Source: Diploptera punctata
Lineage: Eukaryota > Arthropoda > Insecta > Blattodea > Blaberidae
Length of the DNA stretch: 64,000 bases
Assembly (NCBI GenBank): GCA_030220185.1
Contig: JASPKZ010007429.1
Location: forward strand, 1-64,000
Direction: 5' to 3'
Part shown: positions 50,490 to 60,589 of the stretch, piece by piece
Layout of the letters: each line of letters opens with the position of its first letter
Numbering within the stretch: the stretch's first letter is position 1
Made by a program: the position numbers and the translations under genes
Notes under the pieces: generated by a model
The model's database searches: none
What the model was told of the DNA's origin: nothing
Seen by the model: the letters and a program-made list of their open reading frames with translations, nothing else

Positions 50490-50862
50490 TGGTAAGTCAG
50501 TCATCCTCAACTAATTTATTAAACTTCTTCAAGTTATTCTAATATGGAGGCTTTCGAAAACAATATTTCATCTTCTGCATTTTAGCTGGAACTGATGATG
50601 TTATATAGGTTGTATAACGGATTTATGTCTGCGGTTATGTTCTCGTTGAGTAGGTCTTTATTCCTTGCTTCTTTTAAATAAAGACCTACTCAACAAAAAC
50701 ATAACCGCAGACATAAATCTGTTATACAACCTATATAACACCATCAGTTCCAGTTAATATGCAGAAGATGAAACATTGTTTTCGAAAGGCCTCCATATTA
50801 GAATAACTTGAAGAAGTTTAATTATTTAGTTGAGGACGACTGACTTACCAGGTAAAAATTAT
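50490..50862. mobile_element. PLE long inverted pair
   Basis: ACCTGGTAAGTCAGTCATCC (50489) pairs with GACTGACTTACCAGGT (50840). Arms of ~170 bp include CTTCTTCAAGTTATTCTAAT / ATTAGAATAACTTGAAGAAG and AACCGCAGACATAAATC with its inverse. A loop at about 50665-50680. Confidence 0.9.
50755..50800 (+). ncRNA. Hammerhead-like motif with 7-bp stem I
   Basis: Stem I TAATATG (50755-50761) and CATATTA (50794-50800), 7/7 pairs. Core CAGAAGA (U4 to A), T, stem II GAAAC/GTTTTC with one bulged U, GAA 50784-50786, AGGCCT palindrome, C 50793. The core change would be expected to abolish activity. Confidence 0.6.
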
Positions 50863-50864
50863 AT

Positions 50865-51045
50865 ATATTATTTTTGGTCTGGACATCTTACCTCAATATT
50901 AATGTTGATTTGAGTCTGGGAAAGCTGACGATAAAACAGAATTGTTTTGAAACATGTCCAAGAACAAATCAACATTAATATTGAGGTAAGATGTCCAGAC
51001 CAAAAATAATATAATTAAAATAACCTCAAAATATAACTTCCTAAA
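50865..51045. mobile_element. PLE palindrome, sister of 31613-31792
   Basis: Same arms (ATTATTTTTGGTCTGGACAT and inverse) and the same terminus (TAACCTCAAAATATAACTTCC, core CTCAAAATATAACTTCC). Inserted at the edge of the previous pair. Confidence 0.88.
50925..50958 (+). ncRNA. Hammerhead-like motif, intact core
   Basis: Core CTGACGA (50925-50931, N7=C), extra T, stem II AAAAC/GTTTT (5/5), loop AGAATT, GAA 50949-50951, ACATGT, C 50958. Stem I is weak here. With 11105-11151 it is one of the few with both an intact core and intact stem II. Confidence 0.68.
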
Positions 51046-51079
51046 ATTAAATATTAAAAATTATATAATTAACATCTTA

Positions 51080-51545
51080 TTACATAACCTCAATGGTGCT
51101 TTAATATGAATTTCAAAAGTGTTGATTGCAGCGTGGGTTTGATACCCCATGGGATTGAAAATTTTAATTAATTTAATAGTAAAATTTTTAATCTTGGGAT
51201 CAGGAGGGATGGTGGAGGTGTTACAACTTTTAATTGCTAGATTGTGAACTAGATTCCTGCATTAAATTGAATATCCCTCTGCAATACACATGTTGAGAAG
51301 GCATGTGGTACTGTTAGAAATTCTACCTTTGGATGGGGATGTTAAGCCTGGTGGTCCATTGGTGCATTTCGACAGGAGTAGGCTATGTGCCGGCGTTGTG
51401 TTTCACATTCTCCCTTCTCTTCATTATCATCCTAAAAAATTATCAAGACGTGACATCCAAGTATTGGGAAGCATGAAGGAGAATAACTTTGTTGTTAACT
51501 CCAGAGCATTAGCTACATACATACATACATTCATTCTATACTCCT
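51080..51545 (+). repeat. Possible SINE, unassigned family
   Basis: Near 51120-51160, TTGATTGCAGCGTGGGTTTG and GATACCCCATGG resemble a tRNA T-arm region. The following TGGGATCAGGAGGGATGG and GGATGGGGATGTTAAGCC are GC-richer than surroundings and end at a (CATA)n tract. The frame over 51290-51688 spans this and the next LINE by chance. Confidence 0.4.
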
Positions 51546-51551
51546 CTCTGT

Positions 51552-52175
51552 GTACTTACTTACTCACTGGCACTATCGAACCCATAGGTTTATGGCCACA
51601 CGGACATAAGCTCTCCATACATCCCTATTCTGAGCTAATGCTTTGCAATCATTCCCTGTATAATCTACTTCCCTCAAATCATAGTTAATGTTATTCTCCC
51701 ACGTCATTCTTTTTACCAACTGGGCGTTTTCCTACAAGAAGCTTCCATGCACGTCTTTCATTCCCCATACGTGCCACATGTCCTGCCCATCGCAGTCTAC
51801 GAGACTTAACTGTTCTTATTATATCTGGCTTCTTATAAAGACCATCTAGTTCATTGTTATGTAGTCATCTGCATTCACCTGTCTGTTCATCTCTCTTTGG
51901 TCTAAAAATTTCCCTAAGAACTTAATTCTCAAATACTCGTAATCTCCTTTCCTCCCTTAAAGTAAGAGTCCAGGTCTTGCATCCATATAATATAACTGGT
52001 AGAATAACAGTTTTATATATCTTCAGTTTAACATTTTTTTTGAAAGCAGTTGGCACATCAAAAGTCTCTGCAATGCATAATAGCACGCATTTCCAGAATT
52101 TAGCCTATGTTAAATTCCTTTGTGCATCTCATTCCTACTTGTGATTATTGTTCCTAGGTATTTGAATTCAGCCAC
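51552..52175 (-). pseudogene. LINE-A C-terminal half
   Basis: Minus strand from the RT thumb to the end: [40 protein letters not shown] sequence, [11 protein letters not shown], then the [17 protein letters not shown] region and a (AGTA)n tail at 51552. Longest copy of this lineage here; stops and frameshifts present. Confidence 0.85.
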
Positions 52176-52365
52176 TTACTGAAAATTTCCACAATACAAA
52201 AATATATCATTTAACGTAAGGTGGTCTGCTGAAGTGATGTATAAATTGAAAAGAGACACATTAACACCATCTGTTTGCCCATCACAGAACCCAAAGTATG
52301 AAAAGTATAGTAGGTTGCGTTAGAACACACACTATTGATTTTCTTGCAGGGGACATCAAACTCCT
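52176..52365. other. No feature recognised
   Basis: Unassigned sequence between LINE-A and SINE4. Confidence 0.4.
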
Positions 52366-52795
52366 TAGTATTTATGATGTTTTTATTATTAATTTAACAT
52401 TTCTCAATGAAAGATAAATTAAATTTGAAGAGAAAAATTTTCGTTCGAGTCCCGGTCTAGGCGAAAATTTTTCTCTTCAAATTTAATTTATCTTTCATTG
52501 AGAAATGTTAAATTAATAATAAAAACATCATTAGAGGCCTTACTGGCTTTTAAAGTAATGTTAAATTTCCAATAAATGTCTTCTTAACTAAGAAGCCGCC
52601 ATTTGCAAAGATAGAAACAATGGTTTCAAAAGCATTTGGCGATAGGGAATTACAACGTATATAAGAGAAAAATTTGCGTCTAGATCGTAACTCGCCTCGG
52701 TAGCTCAGTTGGTAGAGCACTTGGCCCGGAAAACCAAGGGTCCCGGGTTCGAGTCCCGGTCTAGGCGAAAATTTTTCTCTTCAAATTTAATTTCC
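52366..52795. repeat. SINE4 pair with near-complete tRNA-like head
   Basis: Reversed tail (TTTAACATTTCTCAATGAAA), a joint at 52440, then a full plus copy: body AAATGTCTTCTTAACTAAGA, GCCGCCATTTGCAAAGATAG, tRNA-like head 52695-52768 (A box TAGCTCAGTTGG, B box GGTTCGAGTCC). It folds like a tRNA but the anticodon-type loop reads CCCGGAAAA, with no U33, so it is not a working tRNA gene. Confidence 0.88.
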
Positions 52796-53264
52796 TTAGT
52801 ATTTGTCTATTGAACATCATGTGAAATTGAATCCTTGATACTTAAAAATACATAAACTTAATTTTTCTTAAAAATTCTGCCCCTCCCCCCAAAATAATTA
52901 ATAATTATTTAGTGACTCAATGAATGAATGAGTCAACTCTTCATGAAGTAAGATAAGAATTGACTCGTTCATTCATTGAATTAAGAACCTCATAATGTTA
53001 TTTCCCATATTTAACTTACAATTATTTGGTGACTGTTGATTTTACTATTGTAAGTTTTCTATTCTACAGATTTGTATGCCTGTTCCTTGAGTTGAGTTTC
53101 AGTTCCCCTTAGTTTGACTTATATTTATTTATTTATTATTCATTAGTGTAATCAAGTTTGACAAGGCCTGATCAGAAATATTGTTAACAAACTAGAAAGC
53201 TGAATCACTTTTCATTTGATTGTTATTCATCATTTCATCATCATCTTCACTTCAAGGTTTAGGC
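52796..53264. mobile_element. Short PLE end pair in otherwise plain sequence
   Basis: At 52915-52980 GACTCAATGAATGAATGAGT and its inverse GACTCGTTCATTCATTGAA form a small palindrome followed by AACCTCATAATGTTATTTCC (52985). The rest is unassigned. Confidence 0.65.
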
Positions 53265-53520
53265 GATTCGTAAATTAATGAGTCATTTTTTTACATCTTG
53301 CCTCATATTTTATGTTTCTTTAAACACGGGAACTAGTTTTCAAGAGAACTATCTCTCTCATTTAGGCGATTTGCCTGTTCCGAATTCACAATAATTCCTC
53401 TGTCCGGCTGTTCATTGTGAACACTTTGAGTAATTATTACATCAAAGAGGTTACCAGCCTCTTATGGAGTTAATGATGTTAGGACTGCTGTCTTATGGCT
53501 TAAACCATTTAGCCATCATG
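53265..53520 (-). mobile_element. PLE 3' end
   Basis: ATTAATGAGTCATTTTTTTA at 53275, CTTGCCTCATATTTTATG, then a ribozyme-like motif (53346-53385, minus: stem GAGAG/CTCTT, GAA, AACTAGTT, C). Matches the split copy at 46378-47225. Confidence 0.65.
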
Positions 53521-53770
53521 TATATTAGCCCTACATGAAGGGATGCTCTTTCCGCTCTGTCTTGACCGTTGGAGTGTTCGCCCTTGTTACCCTGGGAATG
53601 GGCCCTCTATATTTATGACCCCAGGAGGGAGGGTGTCCAGCATTATGAAGCCCCCAGGAACTGGGCTCCTTGTTGGTCCACGTGTCCTTATTACCATTGC
53701 TATTTGGACCACCCGCCATAACACGATAGGGGTTACAAGGTCCCCATTTAGCATCATCATTTAGCAAATA
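53521..53770. other. GC-richer unclassified segment
   Basis: Unusually GC-rich here: ATGACCCCAGGAGGGAGGGT, GGAACTGGGCTCCTTGTTGG, CGATAGGGGTTACAAGG. Open on both strands, but frame length follows from GC content and I recognise no protein. Confidence 0.4.
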
Positions 53771-54329
53771 ATAATTGAAATATTAGTAACTTTCTTTGCT
53801 AGCTGTGTTCTCAAGTGTTCTGAGCTGGTTGCTAAACTGCAATTAAACTTTACAACATCACTTCTATATCAATTTAATCAACAATCATAATTCTAGGCAA
53901 GTGCATGTGTAACAATACAACAGCAGGATTCTTGAAAGTAAATCCATGTATGAAAACATCTGTCTGTGTCATAATGTGTTGCAATCTAACTTTATGCAAA
54001 ACATAGCAGATGGTAGTAACCATAGAGATTGAAGAAAGTGGATTGATACAAAGCATAGCGGAAGGTAGTAATCATAGTGATTGAAGAATGTGGATTGATC
54101 GCGGAGAAACATTTAATTGTGACATTCTCAAACTTGTGATCTTACCCCACTGCACTCTTTCTTTGGGGATATATAAAGATGTTGTTAATTGACACACTCC
54201 AGCAACTGTGAGAAGATGCAGAGAGCTATTGTGTGTTATTAATTCCATTCAACAGGCACCATGGGCAATGTAATAAAATGCAAAGCATCTCAAAACTGCT
54301 AACTATTCTCAGAGTTGTTTATTCTTGGA
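53771..54329. other. No feature recognised
   Basis: One 40-bp direct repeat: AAAGCATAGCGGAAGGTAGT (54049) resembles AAAACATAGCAGATGGTAGT (53998), each followed by a matching GATTGAAGAAWGTGGATTGAT-type word. Otherwise unassigned. Confidence 0.4.
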
Positions 54330-54520
54330 ATCAGAATTACAACAAAAATTCTGTTGATCTAGTGGTTTTCAAGTTTCCAGTTCAATCTCAGCCAAGGTTC
54401 ACAAAATTGTTTTGATTGAGGAAAATTTGAGGATATCACTTCTTTTGAAGGGGGAAAACCCCATGATCCCACATCACAGAGATGTGCGATATGTTGAAGA
54501 ATTCTTGGATATGCAAATGC
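54330..54520 (+). repeat. SINE7, tRNA-derived
   Basis: GATCTAGTGGTTTTCAAGTT, CCAGTTCAATCTC (B-box-like), GAGGAAAATTTGAGGATATC, TCACAGAGATGTGCGATATG. Partner at 54990-55160. Confidence 0.65.
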
Positions 54521-54985
54521 TCAGGTGTAGGAGCTTACCTCCCTGGTGTTGCAATTAGGTTGATAACAAATATATACGATATTGAACTGATGAAAGAAGA
54601 TGATCCCCTGCACACAGATTTTGATTTTTTTTTAATATCATTATGTTACAGATAATATCCAGCCCATGGTGCTGTGCTGTTGAATGCAGAAATGGATCTT
54701 TGTTTCCACATGACAGGAGCCTTGGCTGAAATCTCCGCTAGACTTTCAAAATTATGAACTGTAAATAAAAATAACAAAGTGCATGATTTTCTTTGTTATA
54801 CAAATTAGCATATTTCCTCCTAATGAACTTAACTGGAGTAATAAGTTCAAAGTGTTGACATGTTCCAAGTGGAAAATAAAGTTAAACAAAGTGAGTGAAA
54901 GCAAAGTGCTACACCTGTTGATGTAAGAAAATTGAAAAGACTCTTACTACAAACAATGATTGTTTTCCTGTTCGTAATTCAATAT
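54521..54985. other. No feature recognised
   Basis: Unassigned; CCATGGTGCTGTGCTGTTGA near 54664 is locally GC-richer. Confidence 0.4.
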
Positions 54986-54989
54986 AGTC

Positions 54990-55160
54990 AGCCTTGGTTG
55001 TCTAAGGGTAATGCGTTTTATCTCTTCGATTAGTATCTTAGGTTTGTTCGAAACCAAGATGGAATTTTTTTTGGATGAGGAAAATTTGAGGACAGATTTC
55101 TTCATGTGGACCAGTGTCACAGAGATGTATGACTCATTAAAGAATCTTCAGACTTGTCCT
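54990..55160 (+). repeat. SINE7 copy
   Basis: CCTTGGTTGTCTAAGGGTAA, GGTTTGTTCGAAACC (B-box-like), GAGGAAAATTTGAGGACAGA, GTCACAGAGATGTATGA. Shares body words with 54330-54520. Confidence 0.68.
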
Positions 55161-55270
55161 TGGCAAAGATATAGCAGCTCATCGCCCTGATTCATAATTG
55201 AAGTGTCATTTAACCTATGGAAAAAATAGTGTTAATAACATGGGAATTCAAAATACCACTACAATAGAGT

Positions 55271-55305
<35 letters not shown>

Positions 55306-55850
55306 TTACAAATGAGAGAAAATGTTTAACTTATTGAGTTATTATTTTAAATCACATAGATACTGTTGACAATGAATATCATTTGCTTGATTTCTGGCTA
55401 TGGAGGTCACAAAGAACTTTCAGATAAAATCTTGAAACATTTAATGTCATTTTGCACAACTATTGTGTTTGAACAAGCATTTTCTATTTTTTCTTTATCA
55501 AGAACCAAATGATTGTAGTGACAGGAAAGATTAGAGATGACTGACATGTGTCTAAATTGAAACACCCTATTTTCTTGAATACCTTGCAGCATTGAATAAG
55601 CCATGCCCTCAAAATCTGAGTCCTAATTAAAAGAAAAATGCAAATTTTATTTAATTTGTATACAAATAATAGTAATGTATTAAATTATATTATTTTAACT
55701 TTTCACTCACTGTGAAAGAACATAATCTCGGTCTCTTCAAGCAAATATAATTCTTGCCAAAACAAATATTTAAGACAATAAGGTTTGTACTTTAAATATT
55801 TAACATTAACCTCAATGGTGCAAAATGTTTCTTAAAAGTATTTTTTAAAT
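55161..55850. other. (CA)n microsatellite and unassigned sequence
   Basis: (AC)n at 55271-55303. Around 55470-55620 one frame (FEQAFSIFSLSRTK, then KLKHPIFLNTLQH) loosely recalls the C-terminus of hAT transposases; too weak to call. Confidence 0.4.
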
Positions 55851-55854
55851 TTAT

Positions 55855-56115
55855 TTTTTGTCTAATGCTACCAGATTGTGTCTTACGACATTTCTGGCTT
55901 TGGCAGAATTGTAAATCCATTTTTTAAGTTGGGGTGATGGGTGATAAATGATAATGAAACTCCAGGAGAGTTTTTAACCTAAATTCCAGACCATGGGTAA
56001 CCACAGGAATAATTCCCTTTAAGAAAGATTCCTGTGGTGTGACTGGGAATTGAACCCGGGACCTCATGAACAATAGTCAGAAACATTCACCACTAGCCCA
56101 TGAAGCTGGTCATTT
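55855..56115 (-). repeat. SINE8, tRNA-derived
   Basis: Plus-strand view ends with GGGAATTGAACCCGGGACCT and CACCACTAGCCCATGAAGCT, a reversed tRNA-like head. The body includes CAGGAGAGTTTTTAACCT, similar to CAGGAGAGTCCCTAATCCT near 12092. Confidence 0.6.
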
Positions 56116-56569
56116 CTTAAAAGTATCAAAACAAAAAAACTCAGTTCTGGGATGTAGCTAGCAAACAACCCCCAACTCCTTTATTGTAAGAACTGGAAAC
56201 CAATAGACAATCCTTCTCTCTAGTAGAAATCAGCAGTGCCAATTTTTTTCTGCAGTGCAGTCTGTATTGGATTTTAAAAGTGAGTGGATATTTATGTGAC
56301 AAATGAATACATTTTCAATATGTTACTATTTTTCCGACTGTGATTCAGTATTTTATATGAAGGTCCATTTGTTTAAGAGCTTGGCCCTTCACTTTTTTTT
56401 TCATCATGTCTGTTGGATGTTTAAGAGAGAAGGTATGACAGTAGTGTACCATATATTTGAGAAATATAAAATATTCTTATGCAATAGCAATAACTGCCTT
56501 GTGGGACTGGGTAAGGTATTTATGTTTTGGTAATAACTATATACAGTTTACACTAAAGAATGAACTGCC
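56116..56569. other. No feature recognised
   Basis: AT-rich; small open frames without motifs. Confidence 0.4.
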
Positions 56570-57140
56570 TAATTGGTTTTTCAGTTAAAATTGTAAAAAA
56601 AATTGCAAGGGCAAAAATAACAGGAGATAAATCATAAGGTGTATAATTATCAAAAAAGATCTAGAAAAAAGTAGAGAAAAAGACATAAATAATACATTAC
56701 AAATATTTCAATATTTATGTGGCACCCTTAAAAGAAAATAAGAAAAGAAACACATTTAAAAATGCTATAAAGTATTGCCTGTACGTACAATATTGTACGG
56801 CTCAGAAATATGGACTCTGAATAAACTGTCAATTAAAAGAATAGAAGCAACAGAAATTAAATATTTACGATTTACTTTAATGGATAAAAAACAAAGTGAA
56901 GATATCCATGAAGAACTACATATTCAGTTTGACAGATAAAATAGAAGAGTATAGGAGAAAATGGTATGAACATGTCTGCAGAATGGATACCAACAGATTG
57001 CCTAGGAAAAGTCTGAACTATCAACCAAGAGGAGGAAAAAGAGATCGGGAACGCCCAAGAAAGATATGGACACAGCAGCTATAATACTTGGGGCCAGAAT
57101 GAACCAAAAAGGTCCAATCCTTGCAAGAAGAAGAAAAAAT
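56570..57140 (+). pseudogene. LINE-D related C-terminal remnant
   Basis: LPVRTILYGSEIWTLNKLSI, RIEATEIKYLRFTLMDKKQS and EDIHEELHIQ follow the LINE-D layout, then KWYEHVCRMDTNRLPRKSLN and a basic tail. Several stops. A (GAA)n tail near 57125. Confidence 0.75.
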
Positions 57141-57402
57141 TATTTCTTCTGAAAGTTTGAGGGGGCAATAAATGAGCTTTAAAGAATGAATAAATTATAA
57201 AACACAAATGTTCCTGTTCCTGCATAAGGATTTTAAACAGAGGAAGGGCATTGAGCATCATAGGAATAATAATAATAAGTTTACTAGGCTGAATTATTGT
57301 CCTTTACCATTCAACTAGGTTAGATAAATTTAGAATAATTAGTCTTATAACTAAGCTACATGTAGAATAAAATAAATTATTACTGATAGGCCTACAATAT
57401 AA
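57141..57402. other. No feature recognised
   Basis: AT-rich, (AAT)n at 57264. Confidence 0.4.
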
Positions 57403-57719
57403 TCTTATATATAAAAATTGTTTGTATGTTTGTTTGTTTGTTTGTACTTTATGCGTGGCCATACCGTTGATCCAATTGTGATGGGGTTTTTTGCAAAATG
57501 TTCAGGAGATTCCCGGGATGAACATAGGCTATAAGAGAGTTGTGATACTCAACTCCTACACACTTAAAATCGCCCTTTGTAGTAGAAAACGTGAAAAAAG
57601 TAGCTCTTTGGACGCTTAAATGGCTTATGCTGCCTAAACCATAAGAAATACACAAAATGAATGTACACAGAATTGAATATCTCAAAAAGCTCTACAAAAA
57701 AGTCCGCGACAGTACATGT

Positions 57720-57838
57720 TTATCTCTTACGGATAACTCACAAAAATCATTTTTGTCTTTCATTGATACCAGGAGTTCCTTATCTCTTACAGATAACTCA
57801 CAATAACCATTTTTGTCTTTCACTGATACCAAGAGTCT
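57720..57838 (+). repeat. ~59-bp tandem duplication within the Helitron
   Basis: TATCTCTTACGGATAACTCA and TATCTCTTACAGATAACTCA begin the two units, each ending TGATACCAGGAG or TGATACCAAGAG. The SINE1 insertion follows at once. Confidence 0.88.
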
Positions 57839-58012
57839 CGCGCCGTAGCCGAGTGGTTAAGGCAAGAAATCTTGGCGCAGAACTACGGGACTTACGCTGG
57901 TTCGAGTCTCTACGGGGGAAGAAATTTTTCTCATGGAATGTCGGCCAGTTTGGGACCGGTGCACAGTGGGTCAGAAATGAAATCTACCTGGGGGGAAAAA
58001 AAAAACTGTTTT
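57836..58012 (+). repeat. SINE1, 3'-truncated, inside the Helitron
   Basis: Head CGCCGTAGCCGAGTGGTTAA (A box TAGCCGAGTGG) and GGTTCGAGTCTC (B box), body GTCGGCCAGTTTGGGACC, truncated at TACCTGGGGGG. Confidence 0.88.
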
Positions 58013-58313
58013 GACTCAGTCTCATCAATTTATTTATTTATTTTTTCACTCTAATATAATTGTTATATGACGGTTCTTAACTTATCTGCAAAGGAGGGTA
58101 CAATTCTAATGTTCATGCCTATGTAACGTCATCATTCGCACTTCTTGAGCTACAACAGAAGGCTGTAAGATGTTTTCTTGCGAACTTATTTAATAATATA
58201 TAATTATGTCCTAATTGTTGAATTTTGTGGTAAAAAAGTAACATATTTTTATCGTCTGCCCATGACATGAGAATTGAACGTTCAGGCAGGACAACGTCTG
58301 CCAGGTACGCTAG

Positions 58314-58900
58314 TTACTATATATGTTAGGTTATTCTAAATTCACCTAATGATGGAAATGGCAAAAAATAGAAAGCATGAAAATAAAAAAAAATTATGGC
58401 ATATAATTTTATGACAGAATGCTAATGGCTTCATTGCCAAGGCCCAGCATTTGATAACATTTTATGACATAGGAAAATTAATTATCCAACAAGTAATTAA
58501 ACAAGCTTGACTTAAAAGTGTCGAATGTGCAGCAACCCATGATTTCTTGAGGAGGGAATTCTTGTGAACTAAAATTTAAAAACAGGAATATAATGATAAG
58601 GGAGTCAAATTTAATAAGAATCAAAAGTAAGGTTCAGATAAGCTTTGCTTCCTCATTTATTTTCAAAGATTTTTTTTTTAACTGGATGAGATAGTCTAGT
58701 AAAACATAATTTTGAACTTACATAAGAGACTTCTTTAGTGGCACTGAAGTAGGAAATTTTTTTTTAAGCATAGGAACGTTTTAAGAAAATATATTGAACA
58801 TAGAGTAATATTTATTTTAGGTATTATGTATGAACAAAGACTGAATTTAACCTCTTTTATCATAAATATATCCATATTATTTTCTGTTACCAGTATCTTT
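58314..58900. other. No feature recognised
   Basis: AT-rich, no coding or repeat landmark. Confidence 0.4.
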
Positions 58901-58904
58901 CTTT

Positions 58905-58990
58905 ACTTAATAACTTACAATCCAAAATGTGCTGGGATTGAACTCGGGACCAGCGGCAAGGAGCATAGCCACTAGTCCACTGTTGCCGAT
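58905..58990 (-). repeat. tRNA-like SINE head fragment
   Basis: GGATTGAACTCGGGACC and CATAGCCACTAGTCCACTGT are a reversed B-box region and acceptor side. Confidence 0.55.
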
Positions 58991-59289
58991 TTTTTTTAAT
59001 GTTATTATTAGAGCTAGGAATTTTAAGTACAAAATTTTGGTGAAAAGGGTGCTTTAATTTAGCAGAAAAAGGTGCAATTTTTTTAAATAAAAGGTGCAAA
59101 TTCCCCATGTAAATAATCATTAAAGAGTACCAAAACCAATTACATTAAATAACTAACAATGCAAAATTCACCCATATTCTCATGTATTAAAAAGTCTGCG
59201 TAAGAAAAGTCCCAGAATATTATGTTACTGAAATCACAAGTCCAGATAATTGTTAAAGTATATATTTTGCAACAACTCAATGTTTTAAG

Positions 59290-59480
59290 ATAAAAATGAA
59301 AATGTACCTGTTGTCAGGTGCTGTCGTCCTCAACTTTGTTAAAATTATGTATTTAAAATATTAGTTGGAGGCCTTTCAGAAGTTAACTTCCATCATCAGC
59401 AGGATGATGAAGTGGAAGTAATGTGATGTGGATTGATACCACACATCATTAGCAACCCTTGAAAACATATTTGAAGAAAT
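59290..59480 (-). mobile_element. PLE end nested in the hAT-like element
   Basis: CTGTTGTCAGGTGCTGTCGT, then TTAGTTGGAGGCCTTTCAGA. A short partial plus-strand copy at 59425-59470 (CACACATCATTAGCAACCCT) follows. Confidence 0.65.
59362..59405 (-). ncRNA. Hammerhead-like motif, intact core
   Basis: Minus strand: CTGATGA, extra T, stem II GGAAGT/ACTTCT (6 pairs, one G-U), 2-base loop TA, GAA, AGGCCT palindrome, C. Stem I is only TG/CA. Confidence 0.66.
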
Positions 59481-59791
59481 GTAATATACATATATGTATA
59501 TACACACATTATTTTAGGAATAAAATGCTGGTAAAGGAGACAAAAAAGATTTGAAAAAGTGCAAAATGTGCTTGTACTGAAAAAAAAGTGCTAGCATTGA
59601 AAAAAGGTGCAACTAAAACACAGTAGGGAGCATTTATTTAATGTTTTCTTTGCAAGACAAGCTAATTTGAGCATTGTAGTAACAAAAAAAATTAAGGTGC
59701 AGCACCTAGAATTGCTAGCTCTAGTTATCATCATTGTTATTAACATTGTATATAAATGTTTTCCATATAAAAAGCATTATTTTTAAGTTCT

Positions 59792-60105
59792 GTGCCATAG
59801 CCGAGCATTTTAAGGCATTATGCCTCAGTGGAGCTATGGAACTTGCACAGGTTAAAGTCTGAATAAATTTTCTCTTGGAATTTCACCCAGTATGGATTGG
59901 TGCCCACCCAGAATCATGAGATATTAGGGTAGCTAGAATAAGTAGCAGATCCAGATTAAGAAAATCAGCTGTAACGGCTGGGAACCTGCTGACATGCTGA
60001 CCACATGTCACCCACATATTGGTGGACGATAATTCACCTTATAATTAATACCAGCTGGCTGGTATTCCAAAGGCCTTCTAGAGCTGTTGTGCAATAGTAA
60101 AATAA
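59792..60105 (+). repeat. SINE1, diverged
   Basis: GTGCCATAGCCGAGCATTTT, CACCCAGAATCATGAGATAT, GCTGACATGCTGACCACATG, TACCAGCTGGCTGGTATTCC. Confidence 0.78.
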
Positions 60106-60589
60106 ATGTTATTACTGTATTAAGATCTTGTGGAGATTTATGTGAATCTTTCTGAACTGTAGTTCTTCATCTCAAAATACTAAGTTAACATTCTATCTTC
60201 TATATTGATTTGACCCTAAAGATGTGACACTCTGTGTAAAAAGAATGAAGAAGAAGAAACTTAAGAATTGCATTCAGAGCTGTATAAATGTTGACCTGTA
60301 TATTAAACAGAAATTTTATTCAATTCAATTTAGCTGTATAAATATACAGGTTGATTTGTCAGTACATAATTCAGGAACACAAAATACAGATATTAAAATA
60401 TTTTAAGTGAAAATAAGTTATTTTAAAAATTTATCAAATTATAATATTGTGTCTTAATACAAATATTTTCTTAGGTTTATTTTAAAAGTGTCGTATTGTT
60501 TATATTAATGATGTTAATTGGTAATTTATTTTAATTTGGCTAAGTACAAGTGTTAGATATTTTATGTGTTTGTCCTGAATTTGTTAATA
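60106..60589. other. No feature recognised
   Basis: AT-rich; GCTGTATAAATGTTGACCTG and GCTGTATAAATATACAGGTT are a loose inverted/direct pair near 60280-60350. Confidence 0.4.

Larger units (their letters stand above)
57403..58313 (+). mobile_element. Non-autonomous Helitron
   Basis: Starts TCTTATATATAAAAATTG after an A (57402) and ends CTAG (58310-58313) before a T, matching A/T target insertion of Helitrons. A hairpin GGCAG/CTGCC lies just before the end, followed by AGGTACGCTAG. The 5' part has (GTTT)n then CCGTTGATCCAATTGTGATG, a word I associate with insect Helitrons. No RepHel gene. It contains a 60-bp tandem duplication (57720-57838) and a SINE1. Confidence 0.78.
59001..59731. mobile_element. 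hAT-like non-autonomous element with nested PLE ends
   Basis: Inverted ends TAGAGCTAGGAATT (59009) and AATTGCTAGCTCTA (59710-59723), flanked by GTTATTAT and GTTATCAT (7 of 8 match). Interior repeats the word AAAGGTGCAA. PLE ends are nested at about 59290-59480. Confidence 0.78.

Noticed and set aside
51290..51688. 132-codon frame with a plausible-looking peptide
   Set aside because: Spans a possible SINE and then the antisense of LINE-A; no domain, and it crosses a repeat boundary.
52695..52768. Candidate functional tRNA gene
   Set aside because: Strong A and B boxes, but the anticodon-type loop is nine bases with no U33, the acceptor has mismatches, and the sequence is embedded in a dispersed SINE body.
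53531..53767. Protein-coding gene on either strand of the GC-rich segment
   Set aside because: Both strands are open as expected for GC-rich DNA; no recognisable family, splice signals or similarity to neighbours.
55470..55620. Possible hAT transposase C-terminus
   Set aside because: Only a loose similarity over a short, stop-containing frame; not enough to call.
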